NCBI GenBank assembly: GCA_963808965.1
Contig: CAWEHU010000024.1
Location: 1 to 64,000 of the forward strand
DNA from: CAWEHU01 sp963808965
GTDB lineage: Bacteria; Pseudomonadota; Alphaproteobacteria; Acetobacterales; Acetobacteraceae
Direction of reading: 5' to 3'
Length of the DNA stretch: 64,000 nucleotides
Below the pieces are notes generated by a model. The model saw only the letters and a program-made list of their open reading frames with translations. It had not been told where the DNA came from and ran no database searches. Every line of letters begins with the position of its first letter. Positions within the stretch are counted from its first letter, which is position 1. Made by a program: the position numbers and the translations under genes. This document shows positions 9,758 through 18,738 of the stretch, piece by piece.

Positions 9758-10543
9758 ATGCATAGACGGGTGTCGCGAAGGAGTTTGCTCGCTCTGACTG
9801 GAGCGGCCTCGATGAGCGGTTTCGCTATATCGCGGGGCCTCATCGCCCCTGCCTGCGCTGCGGCCGGTCCTGTCGCCGGCATGAGGCGCATTCTGCTGAT
9901 CAATCCAAACACCTCGCAGACCACGACCGATATGATGGTGCGGATCGCCCAATTGGTAGCATCCGATAATGTCGAGATCGTCGGCGCCACCGCGCAGCGC
10001 GGCCCCTCGATGATTGTCGATCCGACGGCCCTGGCGGCCTCCGCTCCCCAGGTCGTCGAGATAGGGTCGGCTCGCGCCAAGGACGTATCCGGAATTATCA
10101 TCAGCGCGTTTGGCGATCCTGGCATCGACGATTTGCGGCGCGCGGTTAGCATTCCGGTGGTCGGCATCGCGGAAGCCGCCATGCTAACGGCTTCGGCCAA
10201 TGGCAGACGGTTCGGCGTGGCAACCACCACGCCGGGACTGGTCGCCTCCATCGACGCAAGGGCAGCCGAACTGGGGCTTGCCCACCTCTACACCGGAACC
10301 CGGCTCACGTCAGGAGACCCGCTCAAACTCTCCGCCGATCCCGAACGACTCGTCTACGCTTTGCGTCTCGCAGTCTCCGACTGCATCCAGCTCGATAAAG
10401 CCGAGGCCGTGATCATCGGCGGAGGGCCGCTCGGAAATGCTGCAACTGCGCTGGCACCAATGTTCAGCGTCCCCGTCATCGCGCCAATCCCGGAGGCAGT
10501 TCACCGGATAATGGGAATCTTGGGTCTGGCTCAAAAATCTTGA
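9758..10543 (+). CDS. Asp/Glu/hydantoin racemase-family protein with Tat-like signal, catalytic Cys not seen
   Basis: 261 residues from the ATG at 9758. The N-terminus MHRRVSRRSLLALTGAASMS is a twin-arginine-like signal, so export is likely. The fold is that of the hydantoin/aspartate racemase family (RRILLINPNTSQTTTDMM, then PVVGIAEAAMLTA, FGVATTTPGLV). In active racemases two cysteines lie in motifs like ACFGDPG and GCAGM. Here the positions read ISAFGDPGID and IIGGGPLGNAA, so neither Cys is present. It is either a binding protein or a different catalyst. azlCD follow downstream on the same strand. Confidence 0.75.
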   Translation: MHRRVSRRSLLALTGAASMSGFAISRGLIAPACAAAGPVAGMRRILLINPNTSQTTTDMMVRIAQLVASDNVEIVGATAQRGPSMIVDPTALAASAPQVVEIGSARAKDVSGIIISAFGDPGIDDLRRAVSIPVVGIAEAAMLTASANGRRFGVATTTPGLVASIDARAAELGLAHLYTGTRLTSGDPLKLSADPERLVYALRLAVSDCIQLDKAEAVIIGGGPLGNAATALAPMFSVPVIAPIPEAVHRIMGILGLAQKS

Positions 10544-10610
10544 TCGCACAGGTAATCAGCAGCGGTGGAAAGCAATCCGATCCCCGTGCCCGCTGCCGCC
10601 TCTGCGTCAA

Positions 10611-11321
10611 ATGGTGCGACCCGCGACCATGCAATCTAACTCACCGCGCAACTTCTGGATCGGCGCGCGCGAGATATCGCCGCTCGCCATCGGTGCGGCG
10701 ATCTACGGCCTGGCTTTCGGCCTGCTAGCAGATCAAGCAAACTTCGACGCGCTCCAGGTGGGCGTTATGGGTGGAGTTGTTTTTGCCGGAGGCTCCCAGA
10801 TCGTTGCCGCTCAACGGCTGGTCGCGGGTGCGGGAGCATTTGTGGCGGCGGTGGCGGGTCTCGCGCTCAACCTGAGGCTTTTGCTGGTCACAGCCTCGAT
10901 CCGCGACATCTACAGCGGCCGCCCTTGGTGGCAGATCGCGCTCGGCGCTCATGTCACGACCGACGAGAACTGGGCGCTGATGTTGGCGCAGCGCGCCAAA
11001 GGGCGAAATGTCGGCTATTGGTATCTCGTGGGCGGAGGCGTGTGCCTGGTGCTGGTCTGGTGCGTCGCGACCTTGGCCGGCGTTGTCTTTGCCCGAGCGA
11101 TTCCTGATCCCAAAGCGCTGGGGATGGATTTCGCCTTCACCGCCGCTTTCATTGCGATCGCGCGATCTCTGTGGAAGGGCAGGAGCGATCTTCTGCCATG
11201 GCTTACGGCAGTGGTCGTCGTTGCCGTCTCGATCCAATTGGCCCGTGTCGAGCCGTCCTGGGCGCTAATACTTGGCGGTACCGCCGGGGCTGGAATGGCA
11301 GGCGTCATCCGTCATGACTGA
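10611..11321 (+). CDS. azlC: AzlC-family branched-chain amino acid exporter, large subunit
   Basis: 236 residues (an internal ATG at 10629 is also possible). Membrane helices are spread along the chain, with the AzlC pattern YGLAFGLLADQANFDALQVG and VFAGGSQIVAA. The ALNLRLLLVTASI segment is also typical. AzlC pairs with the small AzlD subunit to export branched-chain amino acids or similar compounds across the inner membrane. The azlD start overlaps its last eight bases, so the two are translationally coupled. Substrate not provable from sequence. Confidence 0.88.
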   Translation: MVRPATMQSNSPRNFWIGAREISPLAIGAAIYGLAFGLLADQANFDALQVGVMGGVVFAGGSQIVAAQRLVAGAGAFVAAVAGLALNLRLLLVTASIRDIYSGRPWWQIALGAHVTTDENWALMLAQRAKGRNVGYWYLVGGGVCLVLVWCVATLAGVVFARAIPDPKALGMDFAFTAAFIAIARSLWKGRSDLLPWLTAVVVVAVSIQLARVEPSWALILGGTAGAGMAGVIRHD

Positions 11322-11607
11322 AACCTGGTCCGTTATTCTGGCCCTCACGATCGGGACGTTTGCGATCCGGCTTTCCGGAATCCTGGTCGGGCAGCAGATA
11401 CCCAAGGACGGCGCATGGGCACGCGCATTGCTCGCGTTACCGGGTTGCCTGATCGTCTCTCTGGTCGCTGTCTCGATCCTGTCGGGTGGACCAAAGGAGT
11501 GGGGGGCAGGAATCATCGCAGCAGCCGCTGCTATCGCCACCCGAAATCTCCCGATGACAATGGCGAGCGGGATCGCCTCGATCCTGCTTTTTCGCCATTT
11601 CGGCTAA
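11314..11607 (+). CDS. azlD: AzlD-family transporter subunit
   Basis: 97 residues from the ATG at 11314, which overlaps the azlC stop. Three to four hydrophobic helices, with the family pattern TIGTFAIRLSGILVGQQIP and the C-terminal ATRNLPMTMASGIASILL. Normal length for AzlD. It acts with AzlC as a two-component exporter. Confidence 0.87.
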   Translation: MTETWSVILALTIGTFAIRLSGILVGQQIPKDGAWARALLALPGCLIVSLVAVSILSGGPKEWGAGIIAAAAAIATRNLPMTMASGIASILLFRHFG

Positions 11608-11688
11608 GGATGCACCAGCATTACCGCCACTCAGGTGAGTGGGCGCCGATCACACACTTTGGTTGAGATTTGCCCCTTGAAAGGATGC

Positions 11689-11713
11689 GGCGCCGGAAGT
11701 GGGTCCCGGCGCC
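11689..11713 (+). terminator. Strong GC hairpin downstream of azlCD
   Basis: GGCGCCGG at 11689-11696 pairs with CCGGCGCC at 11706-11713 around a nine-base loop. There is no T-run after it, so it is a possible but unproven transcription end for azlCD. Confidence 0.3.
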
Positions 11714-11758
11714 GCCTACGCGGCCGAGGCTTGCCGGCCGCCTTCAGGAGCCCCGACC

Positions 11759-11836
11759 ATGACCACACATGGCTGGAGCCTGCCTATGATCCTGGTGGTT
11801 CTTACCATCCGGGTCAAGATCCGCATCACGCGGTAG
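11759..11836 (+). CDS. Possible 25-residue small hydrophobic ORF
   Basis: An ATG at 11759 is preceded by AGGAG at a fair distance and encodes LPMILVVLTIRVKIRI as its core before a TAG. It may be the start of a truncated gene or a chance frame. No family is recognised. Apart from this and the hairpin, 11608-11862 holds nothing visible. Confidence 0.2.
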   Translation: MTTHGWSLPMILVVLTIRVKIRITR

Positions 11837-11862
11837 GGCAGCAAACCCCCTCGGCGCGCCCC

Positions 11863-12528
11863 TCAGCGTTCCGCGCTGTCCACCACCATCGCCCGCCCCA
11901 CATCCGCGACCGCCGCCGCCATCACCCGCGCGCACGCCGCACGGCTCAGCCCTTCCGTCTCCGGCAGCCGGAGCGACCAGTCCTCAAGCAGCATCAGCAA
12001 CGTCTCCGCCAGAACTTCCCGCAATAGCGAACGCCCGGCGAGACAAGGCGCCGCCGCCTCGAGCCCCGCCGCCATCTCCGCGACGAGCCAGCGCTGCCCA
12101 TGGCGGACGTTATGCGCGATCGCGGGGAACCCATGCACCGCCGCGACCGTCGCCCGGTGCCCGTCGGCGAGCGCCGCCAACGTCTCCAGCAACCCGGCCG
12201 ACAGCGCCTCCAGCCGGGCCGGCCCGGAAAGCGCCCGCGCCGCGATCACCACCTCCGTCATGGCCTCGCCGAGGCGCTGCTGGTGCCAGCGCGCGAGGTC
12301 CTCCATCATCGCTTGGGTGGTTCCAAAGTAGTAGTTGCGGACCGCGCCGGTTTCCATGTCCGCGGCCGCGGCGATCGCGCGCAGATTCGCCCCGGCAAGG
12401 CCATGTTGCGCGATCGCCTTGGTCGCCGCCTCGCGCAGCCGCTCGCGGCGGATCACCGTGTCGCGGTAGCGAGCCGCACGGAACCGGCGGTCGCGCGGCG
12501 TCGAGAGCTTCAGCGGCCTAGACTGCAT
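11863..12528 (-). CDS. TetR/AcrR-family transcriptional regulator
   Basis: 221 residues. The N-terminal DNA-binding helix-turn-helix lies near residues 28-72 (RERLREAATKAIAQHGLAG followed by NLRAIAAAADMETGAVRNYY), with the family's usual tyrosine/phenylalanine turn. The C-terminal ligand domain is Ala/Leu-rich. Its ATG overlaps the end of a second TetR gene by eleven bases, so the pair is co-transcribed. Two tandem, related regulators are unusual. Targets are unknown. Confidence 0.85.
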   Translation of the reverse strand: MQSRPLKLSTPRDRRFRAARYRDTVIRRERLREAATKAIAQHGLAGANLRAIAAAADMETGAVRNYYFGTTQAMMEDLARWHQQRLGEAMTEVVIAARALSGPARLEALSAGLLETLAALADGHRATVAAVHGFPAIAHNVRHGQRWLVAEMAAGLEAAAPCLAGRSLLREVLAETLLMLLEDWSLRLPETEGLSRAACARVMAAAVADVGRAMVVDSAER

Positions 12529-13213
12529 GTTCCGGCGCCTCCCACGCGGCGAGGCCCTCGCGCAGGCCGGCCCGCGCGCCTTCCGTCAGCATCAGCGCCA
12601 GCAACCTTGCGTATTCGCGCCGCGACACCGCGCCGAGTTCGCGGAACCACAGCACGTGCCAGCACGCCATACCCATCAGGCTCATGGCGAGCGGCATGGC
12701 CAGATCCGCGCGCGCCTCCATCTCCGGCACCGCCGCCGCGATCAGGCCGGCGAACCAATGCGTGACATATCGCTGCCGCACCATCAGCGTGCGCGCCAGG
12801 CGCGGCGGGGCGCCATGCATCGCGGCGACATGCACGCGCTGCGCCGGGCGGTGGGCGTCCAGCGTTTCGATCAGCACCTCGATCGCGAGGGTCAGGCGTT
12901 GCTCGGGGCTCGTGGGCTGCTCGGCTTCGTCCCAGAGGCGCAGTCGGTCGATCACCATGTCGAGGTGCCGGTCGAGGACGGCCTCCAGCGCCAGCTCCTT
13001 GTTGCCGAACTGCGCCCGCGCGGTCTGCATCGGCAACTCGATAGCGGCGGCGATATGGGGAAACGCAACGCCCATCAGTCCCCGCTCGGCGAACACGCCC
13101 GCGATCGCCCGGAGCCGCGCGTCCCGGCGCTCGTCCGGGTAGGCCGGAGGGCTTCGGCCGGGCCGCAAGCTCGTACTGGTGGGCAAGTTCGCTGGACGGA
13201 ATCGGTCGGACAT
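12518..13213 (-). CDS. TetR/AcrR-family transcriptional regulator (upstream of a tandem pair)
   Basis: About 231 residues from the ATG at 13213 (MSDRFRPANL). An open frame extends further upstream, but that part is Pro/Arg-rich. The helix-turn-helix region reads RLRAIAGVFAERGLMGVAFP then AAIELPMQTARAQFGNKE. The ligand domain contains RVHVAAMHGAPPRLARTL, which parallels AAVHGFPAIAHNV in the neighbour, so the two genes look like an old duplication. The promoter should lie in 13214-13330. Confidence 0.8.
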   Translation of the reverse strand: MSDRFRPANLPTSTSLRPGRSPPAYPDERRDARLRAIAGVFAERGLMGVAFPHIAAAIELPMQTARAQFGNKELALEAVLDRHLDMVIDRLRLWDEAEQPTSPEQRLTLAIEVLIETLDAHRPAQRVHVAAMHGAPPRLARTLMVRQRYVTHWFAGLIAAAVPEMEARADLAMPLAMSLMGMACWHVLWFRELGAVSRREYARLLALMLTEGARAGLREGLAAWEAPEHAV

Positions 13214-13336
13214 GCGGCGCGGCCCCGGGCAATGGCGTTCTGGTTGTGTTCTTATCGTATCGCGCAAGCCGCTGCAACCTTCGCGCGAGTTTAACGCACG
13301 TTCAGAGCACCCCGAGCACCGCCTCGGTCGCAGCCG

Positions 13337-13549
13337 CTAGAGCGGCTTCTGCGCGCGTTCCAGGAGTTTGGAGAGGAAGTTCGGTTTCTTCTGCTTCTCT
13401 GGCTCGGCCGCCTTCTGTCGCGCGCGAGCCTCGGCCTGTTTGTCCTTCTCTTTCGTTTCCAGCCATTTTTCGAGGGTCATCCCCGCCTTCGCGGCGCGCC
13501 TCGACTCGTAGGCACGCTGGCCTTCGCTCAGCGTCTCGGTCTTTTTCAT
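13337..13549 (-). CDS. Small basic conserved hypothetical protein (70 aa)
   Basis: Starts at the ATG at 13549 behind GAGGAGCAGGA. The sequence begins MKKTETLSEGQRAYESRRAA and continues with a strongly charged, Lys/Glu/Ala-rich helix (EKDKQAEARARQKAA), ending SKLLERAQKPL. It looks cytoplasmic and coiled. No function is known to me. The tail NFLSKLLERA is compact and probably conserved. Confidence 0.65.
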   Translation of the reverse strand: MKKTETLSEGQRAYESRRAAKAGMTLEKWLETKEKDKQAEARARQKAAEPEKQKKPNFLSKLLERAQKPL

Positions 13550-13646
13550 TCCTGCTCCTCGCCGGCTCGCGGTCGCGGTTTTCGCAGCCGGCTGCGGCTG
13601 GTTCAAGATTCCACCATATAGGGGCGATGTCTTGGGAGCGGGATGC

Positions 13647-13985
13647 GTGGCCGAACCGCGGGTGAAAGCTGGCCTATGGGTGCAAATGGCGCTGCGTCTC
13701 GGGGATCGGGATGGGCGGCCCGGAATGGTGCTCCGCAAGGGAGACGCCGATGCAGGTGGCGTTCTCGTCGTGCTGCGCGGCCGTGAAGGCTGCACCGTGC
13801 TTTCGCAGATGCGCGCGGCGGATGGCGCGGCGGCCTGGATGCGCGCCACCGGCGGAACGCCCGTGGATCAGGGCGCGGCGGATGCGTATGTCGCCCGGCA
13901 GGTGCGGTTCGACCCGGATCTCTGGGTCATCGAGTTCGAGGCGCCCGATCTTCTCCCGCCGTTCGAGGCGAAGCTGGTCGGCTAG
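13647..13985 (+). CDS. DUF1491 family protein
   Basis: About 112 residues from the GTG at 13647 (VAEPRVKAGLWVQMALRL). A TTG at 13632 is the alternative start. It keeps the DUF1491 pattern: RKGDADAGGVLVVLRG, then AYVARQVRFDPDLWVIEFEA and a C-terminal LLPPFEAKL. The family is common in Alphaproteobacteria and of unknown function. It converges with the EamA gene, overlapping it by four bases at the 3' ends. Confidence 0.82.
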   Translation: MAEPRVKAGLWVQMALRLGDRDGRPGMVLRKGDADAGGVLVVLRGREGCTVLSQMRAADGAAAWMRATGGTPVDQGAADAYVARQVRFDPDLWVIEFEAPDLLPPFEAKLVG

Positions 13986-14908
13986 GGCCGGCTCGCGAGC
14001 GCCACCCCCGCGACCGCGATCGCCATTCCGACCACCTGCACCGGAGCCAAGGATTCGCCGAAGAAGGCGAAGGCGAGCGCGGCGACAACCGGTGGCACCA
14101 GATAGAAGAGCGAGGCGACCCCGGCGACCGCGCCGTGCTTGATGAGGATCAGCAGGAGCGAGATCGCGCCGACGGACAGCCCGAACACCGACCAGAGCAG
14201 GCCGATGATGAGGGGCCAGCTTAAGTCGAATTCGCCCTGCTCCACCAAGGCCGCGAGCGGCACTGTCACGAGAGCCGCCGCCAGGAACTGGATCGCTGCA
14301 TTCGCACGCAGATCGGCGCTCACCGCCGTCCGCTTCTGCCAGATCGTTCCGAGCGTGATCGCGACCATGCTGGCGAAGGCCGCGAGAGCCGGGACGGGCG
14401 GAACGCCGGCGGTTACGCCCAGTTTCGGAAGCAGCACGAGCAGCGTGCCTGAACAACCAAGCGCGATCCCGAGCCAGCGCCGCGGACTGACGCGCTCGCC
14501 GAGAAGCCGGCCCGCCAAGGCCGCCGTCAACACGGGCTGAAGCCCGGCGATCAGCGCGGCGAGACCCGCCGGCAATCCGTGGCGAACGGACCAGAACACG
14601 CCGCCCAGGTATATCCCTTGCAAGAGGACGCCGCTGACCATCGCATCACGCCACCCCTTCGCGGTGCGCGGCCATTTCGCCCTGACCGCCAGCGCGATGA
14701 GGGTAAAGGCCAAGGCGGAAAGCACGTACCGCGCGCAGAGGAAGGTCAGCGGCTCCGCGTGCGAGGCGACCAGCCGTGCCACGATGAAGCCCGTGGCCCA
14801 GATCAGCACGAAAAGCACGGGCGCGGTTCGGTCGAAGGCGGAGCGGCGCCGGATTTCAACCCCGGCAGACGAGGACTCCGAAAGCTCGGCCGCGCGCTCG
14901 TTCGGCAT
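13982..14908 (-). CDS. EamA/DMT-family transporter
   Basis: 308 residues from the ATG at 14908 (MPNERAAELSES). Ten hydrophobic segments in two EamA repeats: the first opens with FVLIWATGFIVARLVASHAE and contains GVFWSVRHGLPAGLAALIAG, the second ends with LVPPVVAALAFAFFGESLAP. Drug/metabolite transporters of this kind export small metabolites or amino acids across the inner membrane. The substrate is unknown. It is divergent from selA, with about 80 bases between the starts. Confidence 0.87.
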   Translation of the reverse strand: MPNERAAELSESSSAGVEIRRRSAFDRTAPVLFVLIWATGFIVARLVASHAEPLTFLCARYVLSALAFTLIALAVRAKWPRTAKGWRDAMVSGVLLQGIYLGGVFWSVRHGLPAGLAALIAGLQPVLTAALAGRLLGERVSPRRWLGIALGCSGTLLVLLPKLGVTAGVPPVPALAAFASMVAITLGTIWQKRTAVSADLRANAAIQFLAAALVTVPLAALVEQGEFDLSWPLIIGLLWSVFGLSVGAISLLLILIKHGAVAGVASLFYLVPPVVAALAFAFFGESLAPVQVVGMAIAVAGVALASRP

Positions 14909-14988
14909 GGGAGGTTTCCTCAACGAGTCGCCGGTTCCGGAAGGTCGCGTGTGCTTGCCCCCGCCGCCCGGCTTACTACCATGCCCCG

Positions 14989-16383
14989 ATGACGAGTCCG
15001 CTGCCATCGGTTGACGCCCTGCTGCGAACACAGGAGGCAGCGGTGCTGCTGGCACGGTTCGGACGGGAGGCGACCCTCGCGGCGATCCGAGCGGAGCTGG
15101 CGCGACTGCGGGCTGAGCGGCGGTTTCACGCGCCCATGCTTGGGATCCTGGACGCGGCCAGCGATGCGCTGAACCGCCGCTTCGCCGTCTCGCAGCGTCC
15201 CGTCTTCAATCTGACCGGCACCGTGCTGCACACCAATCTCGGCCGCGCCCCCTTGCCGCCCGAGGCAGCCGAGGCGGCGGCGGCGGCGCTCCGCTCCGCG
15301 ACCACCCTGGAGTTCGACCTCGCGACCGGCCGGCGCGGCGAGCGGGACGACCATGTGCGCGGGCTCCTCCGCACCTTGACCGGCGCCGAGGACGCGACCG
15401 TCGTGAACAACAACGCGGCCGCGGTGCTGCTGATCCTGAACACATTGGCGCTCGGCCGTGACGTGCCGGTCTCCCGCGGCGAGCTGGTCGAGATCGGCGG
15501 ATCCTTTCGCATGCCCGACATCATGGCGCGGTCCGGGGCGCGGCTCGTGGAGGTGGGCACCACGAACCGGACCCATGCCCGGGACTTCCAGGCCGCGATC
15601 GGGCCGGAGACGGCGATGCTGATGCGCGTCCATCAATCCAACTACGCGATCGCCGGCTTCACGGCCGCGGTCCCGCTCCTGGAGCTGGCCACTATCGCGC
15701 ACGCGGCGGGCTTGCCCTGTGTCGATGATCTCGGCAGCGGCAGTCTGATCGATCTCGCTTCCTGGGGCCTTCCGCATGAACCGATGCCGCAGGAATCCCT
15801 GGCGGCGGGGGCCGATCTCGTCTGTTTCTCGGGCGACAAGCTGCTGGGCGGTCCCCAGGCGGGGCTGATTCTGGGCCGAGCCGAGCTGATTGCTCGCCTG
15901 AACGCGAACCCGCTCAAACGCGCGATGCGGCTGGACAAGGCCCGTCTCGCCGCACTTGAGCACGTCCTCCGTTTGTATCTGGACCCGGCGCGGCTCGCCG
16001 AGCGTCTCCCGGCGCTCCGGTTATTGAGCCGCGCCCCGGTCGCCATCGAAGCGACGGCCCGTCGCGTCATCCAGGGCGTCCGCGCGTTTTTTCAGTCGCG
16101 TCCGGTCCTCGTCGAATCGTGCCGGAGCCAAATCGGGTCCGGGGCGCTGCCGGTGGACCTGCTGCCTTCCTTCGCCATCACGATCGGCGGCTCCGGCCTC
16201 GAATCCGCCGCGGGGCAACTGCGCGCGCTGCCTCGCCCCGTGATCGGGCGCATCAGCCAGGGTCGCCTTTGGCTCGACTGCCGGTGCCTGGAAGAAGAGT
16301 CCGAGGCGGACTTCCTGGCCCAGCTAAGCGAGGCGGAAGAAGCGGGCCGGGTCGCAGCCATCGGCGATTCACTCACCCTATAG
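14989..16383 (+). CDS. selA: L-seryl-tRNA(Sec) selenium transferase
   Basis: 464 residues, normal length. This PLP enzyme turns seryl-tRNA(Sec) into selenocysteinyl-tRNA(Sec) with selenophosphate. The N-terminal PSVDALLRTQEA and FNLTGTVLHTNLGRAPLP are hallmark stretches. The PLP lysine is in FSGDKLLGGPQAG. C-terminal ISQGRLWLDCRCLEEE is also typical. The start ATG 14989 is the first in frame. selB, selD and selC are not visible nearby, so the rest of the selenocysteine machinery must lie elsewhere. A terminator-like hairpin follows. Confidence 0.95.
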   Translation: MTSPLPSVDALLRTQEAAVLLARFGREATLAAIRAELARLRAERRFHAPMLGILDAASDALNRRFAVSQRPVFNLTGTVLHTNLGRAPLPPEAAEAAAAALRSATTLEFDLATGRRGERDDHVRGLLRTLTGAEDATVVNNNAAAVLLILNTLALGRDVPVSRGELVEIGGSFRMPDIMARSGARLVEVGTTNRTHARDFQAAIGPETAMLMRVHQSNYAIAGFTAAVPLLELATIAHAAGLPCVDDLGSGSLIDLASWGLPHEPMPQESLAAGADLVCFSGDKLLGGPQAGLILGRAELIARLNANPLKRAMRLDKARLAALEHVLRLYLDPARLAERLPALRLLSRAPVAIEATARRVIQGVRAFFQSRPVLVESCRSQIGSGALPVDLLPSFAITIGGSGLESAAGQLRALPRPVIGRISQGRLWLDCRCLEEESEADFLAQLSEAEEAGRVAAIGDSLTL

Positions 16384-16399
16384 TAGGGGAGCTTTTTTT
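16376..16399 (+). terminator. Terminator-like hairpin after selA
   Basis: CCCTA (16376-16380) pairs with TAGGG (16384-16388) across a three-base loop and is followed, five bases later, by seven T residues. The stem overlaps the selA stop codon and is short, so it is a weak but plausible intrinsic terminator. Confidence 0.4.
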
Positions 16400-16413
16400 C
16401 CGGAGACGTGCCG

Positions 16414-16873
16414 ATGGGATTGCGCGACCAGTTCAGTACCCGAACTCAAATCATCCATGAAGGCCGGGAATACCGCGCGCACCTCCACGCTTCGGATGAT
16501 CCTCGCGAAACTGAAGGACGCCGATATCGCCGCCCGGCCCAAGGGGGTGGACAAGATTTCGGATGAGGAGGTGATGACCGCGCTCCGGGGCATGGTGAAG
16601 TCCCGGCGGGAGGCTGTCGATCTCTACCGGCAGGGCAACCGGCCGGAACTGGCGGAAAAGGAGGAGGCCGAAATCGCCGTGATCGAAAGCTTCCTGCCCC
16701 GCCAGATGGATGAGGCGGCCATGGGGCAGGCGGTGGAGGAAGCGGTGGCCGAGACCGGCGCGGCCTCGGTCAAGGACATGGGCAAGGTCATGGCGGCGCT
16801 GAAGGCGAAGCACGCGGCCACGCTGGATATGGCGAAGGTCGGCCCGCTCGTGAAAGCGAAACTGTCGGCCTGA
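16414..16873 (+). CDS. GatB/YqeY domain protein (one-base indel near start)
   Basis: The natural start is ATG 16414 (MGLRDQFST), but that frame is joined to the main frame by one extra C in CCC at 16439-16441. Removing it gives MGLRDQFSTELKSSMKAG, the usual YqeY opening. The rest reads cleanly (NTARTSTLRMILAKLKDAD, VIESFLPRQMDEA). About 152 residues after correction. The family resembles the tail domain of GatB and may touch tRNA, but its role is not defined. Its stop overlaps the dnaG start (TGATG). Confidence 0.85.
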
Positions 16874-18664
16874 TGGCGCTTCCGTCCGCCTTCCTGGAGG
16901 AATTGCGTGCTCGGACGCCGCTCGCGGCCGTGATCGGCCGGCGCGTGAGGCTCGTCCGGTCGGGCCGCGAGCTGAAGGGATGCTGCCCGTTCCACGACGA
17001 AAAAACGCCGTCCTTCTACGTCTACGACGACCATTTCCATTGCTTCGGCTGTGGCGCGCATGGCGACGCGATCAGCTTTGTCATGCAAAGCCAGGGCGCC
17101 GGATTCACCGAGGCGGTCGAGCAGTTGGCCGCGGAAGCCGGGCTCGAAGTTCCGAAGCCCACCCCGGCGGCGGCCGAGGCTGAGCGGCGCCGGCACGATC
17201 TGGCCTCCGCGCTGCAGGCGGCGCAGGCGAGCTTCCAGCGCCGGCTGTTCCTGCCGGAGGGGCGCGCCGCGCTCGATTACCTCCGCGGCCGGGGCCTGAG
17301 CGAGACCACCATCCGCCGTTTCGGCCTGGGCTGGTCGGGTGAGGGCCGGGGCGCGCTGAGCGCCGAGCTGGCGCGCGACGGGATCGAGCCGGGGCTGCTG
17401 ATCGAGGCAGGGTTGATGCGCACGGCGGAGGACGGGCGGGCGTTCGACCTGTTCTTCAATCGTGTGATGTTCCCGATCCGCGATCGTCGCGGCCGGCTCA
17501 TCAGCTTCGGCGGCCGCACGCTCGGAGACGGTCAGCCCAAATACGTGAACGGGCCGGAGACCGCGCTGTTCTCCAAGCGCCGCAGCCTCTACGCGCTCGA
17601 TCTTGCGCGCGAAGCGGTCCGGGGCGGCGAACGCCTCTTGGTGGTCGAGGGCTACATGGACGTGATCGCCCTGCATCAGGCGGGTTTCGGGGGTGCGGTC
17701 GCGCCGCTGGGAACGGCGCTGACCGAAGAGCAACTTCAGGAATTATGGCGTATCTCGCCGACCCCCGAGCTGTGCTTCGATGGGGATCAGGCGGGCCGCC
17801 GCGCGGCAGCGAAAGCCGCGGAAACCGCTCTGCCGATGCTCGCGCCGGACCGCAGCCTGCGCTTGGTCTCGCTACCCCCGGAGGAGGACCCCGATACGCT
17901 CGTCCGCCGCCATGGTGCGAGCGCGTTTCAGGCCGGTACTGGACGCGGCCCGCCCGTTGTCGGAGGCGCTGTTCGGCTTGCTGGGCGAGGGGGTCGATCA
18001 AGCCGTCCCCGAGCAACGCGCGGCATTTCGCGCTCGATTGGAAGCCGCCGCGCGGCGCATCGGTGACCGGGCGCTCGCGAGCGAGTATCGCAGCGCCTTG
18101 TTAGAGCGCTTCTTCGCTGCCCGGCATGGTCGCCGGAAGCAGCCCTTCTCGCCGCCAACCCGCCCCGCGGCTCGCATCCCCTTCACCGGCGATCACGCGG
18201 CGGCCGAGCGGATCCGCATACTCACCGCGATTCTCCTCCACCATCCCGGCCTCCTGCACGATTTGGAGCACGCCTATGCGGAAATCGAGCTTCCGGCCCC
18301 TTTCGCGCGGCTGAGAGACGAGCTTTTGGAGTGGGCAAAGATCTCGGATGTGCTTGACTCGTCAGCATTGATCGCCCACCTGCACTCGGTCGGTTTGGCG
18401 GCGGAAGCTGCGCAGACCCTTTCGGCGGTTCCCGTGCCGCTCCCGGGTTGCGCGTCGACCGAAGCCATGCCGGCGGAGGCCGAGGCAGGCTGGTGGCACA
18501 TTTTCGGGTTGATGCATCGCGGCCGGCTTGAGGAAGAAGTCGCGGCGGCTCACCGGGACTTGGCAGAAAGGATGAACGAGGCGACCCAGCGACGCCTCAT
18601 CGCCCTCTGCACCGCTCGGGACGCGCTGCGCCGCGGAGAGCAGGGCGGCGAGGCCGAGACATGA
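16873..18664 (+). CDS. dnaG: DNA primase (one-base frameshift)
   Basis: Makes RNA primers at the replication fork. Residues 1-100 hold the CHC2 zinc-binding domain (CCPFHDEKTPSFYVYDDHFH and CFGCGAHGD). The TOPRIM catalytic core follows (LLVVEGYMDVIALHQAGF, FDGDQAGRRAA). One extra G near 17937 changes frame: the reading DTLVRRHGASAFQA should continue VLDAARPLSEALF, which lies in the next frame and runs to 18664, including the helicase-binding C-terminal domain. About 597 residues if corrected. dnaG is essential, so this indel is most simply a sequence error. Followed by rpoD as in many proteobacteria. Confidence 0.92.
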
Positions 18665-18683
18665 CCCGAAGCATTGTAGGGGT

Positions 18684-18703
18684 GCCCGTCCGTGAGGACG
18701 GGT
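18684..18703 (+). promoter_or_regulatory. Hairpin between dnaG and rpoD
   Basis: GCCCGTCC at 18684-18691 can fold back on GGACGGGT at 18696-18703 with loop GTGA (one G-T pair). A loose T-rich stretch (CGTTTTCATTT) follows. It may attenuate or process the dnaG-rpoD transcript. The rpoD ribosome site (GGAGTA, about 18724) lies after it. Confidence 0.35.
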
Positions 18704-18738
18704 GCGTCAGCGTTTTCATTTCTGGAGTACCCTGAGCA

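Noticed and set aside
12510..13277. Second minus-strand frame across the upstream TetR gene
   Set aside because: Arg/Pro/Ala-rich without HTH features. The helix-turn-helix is found in the other frame.
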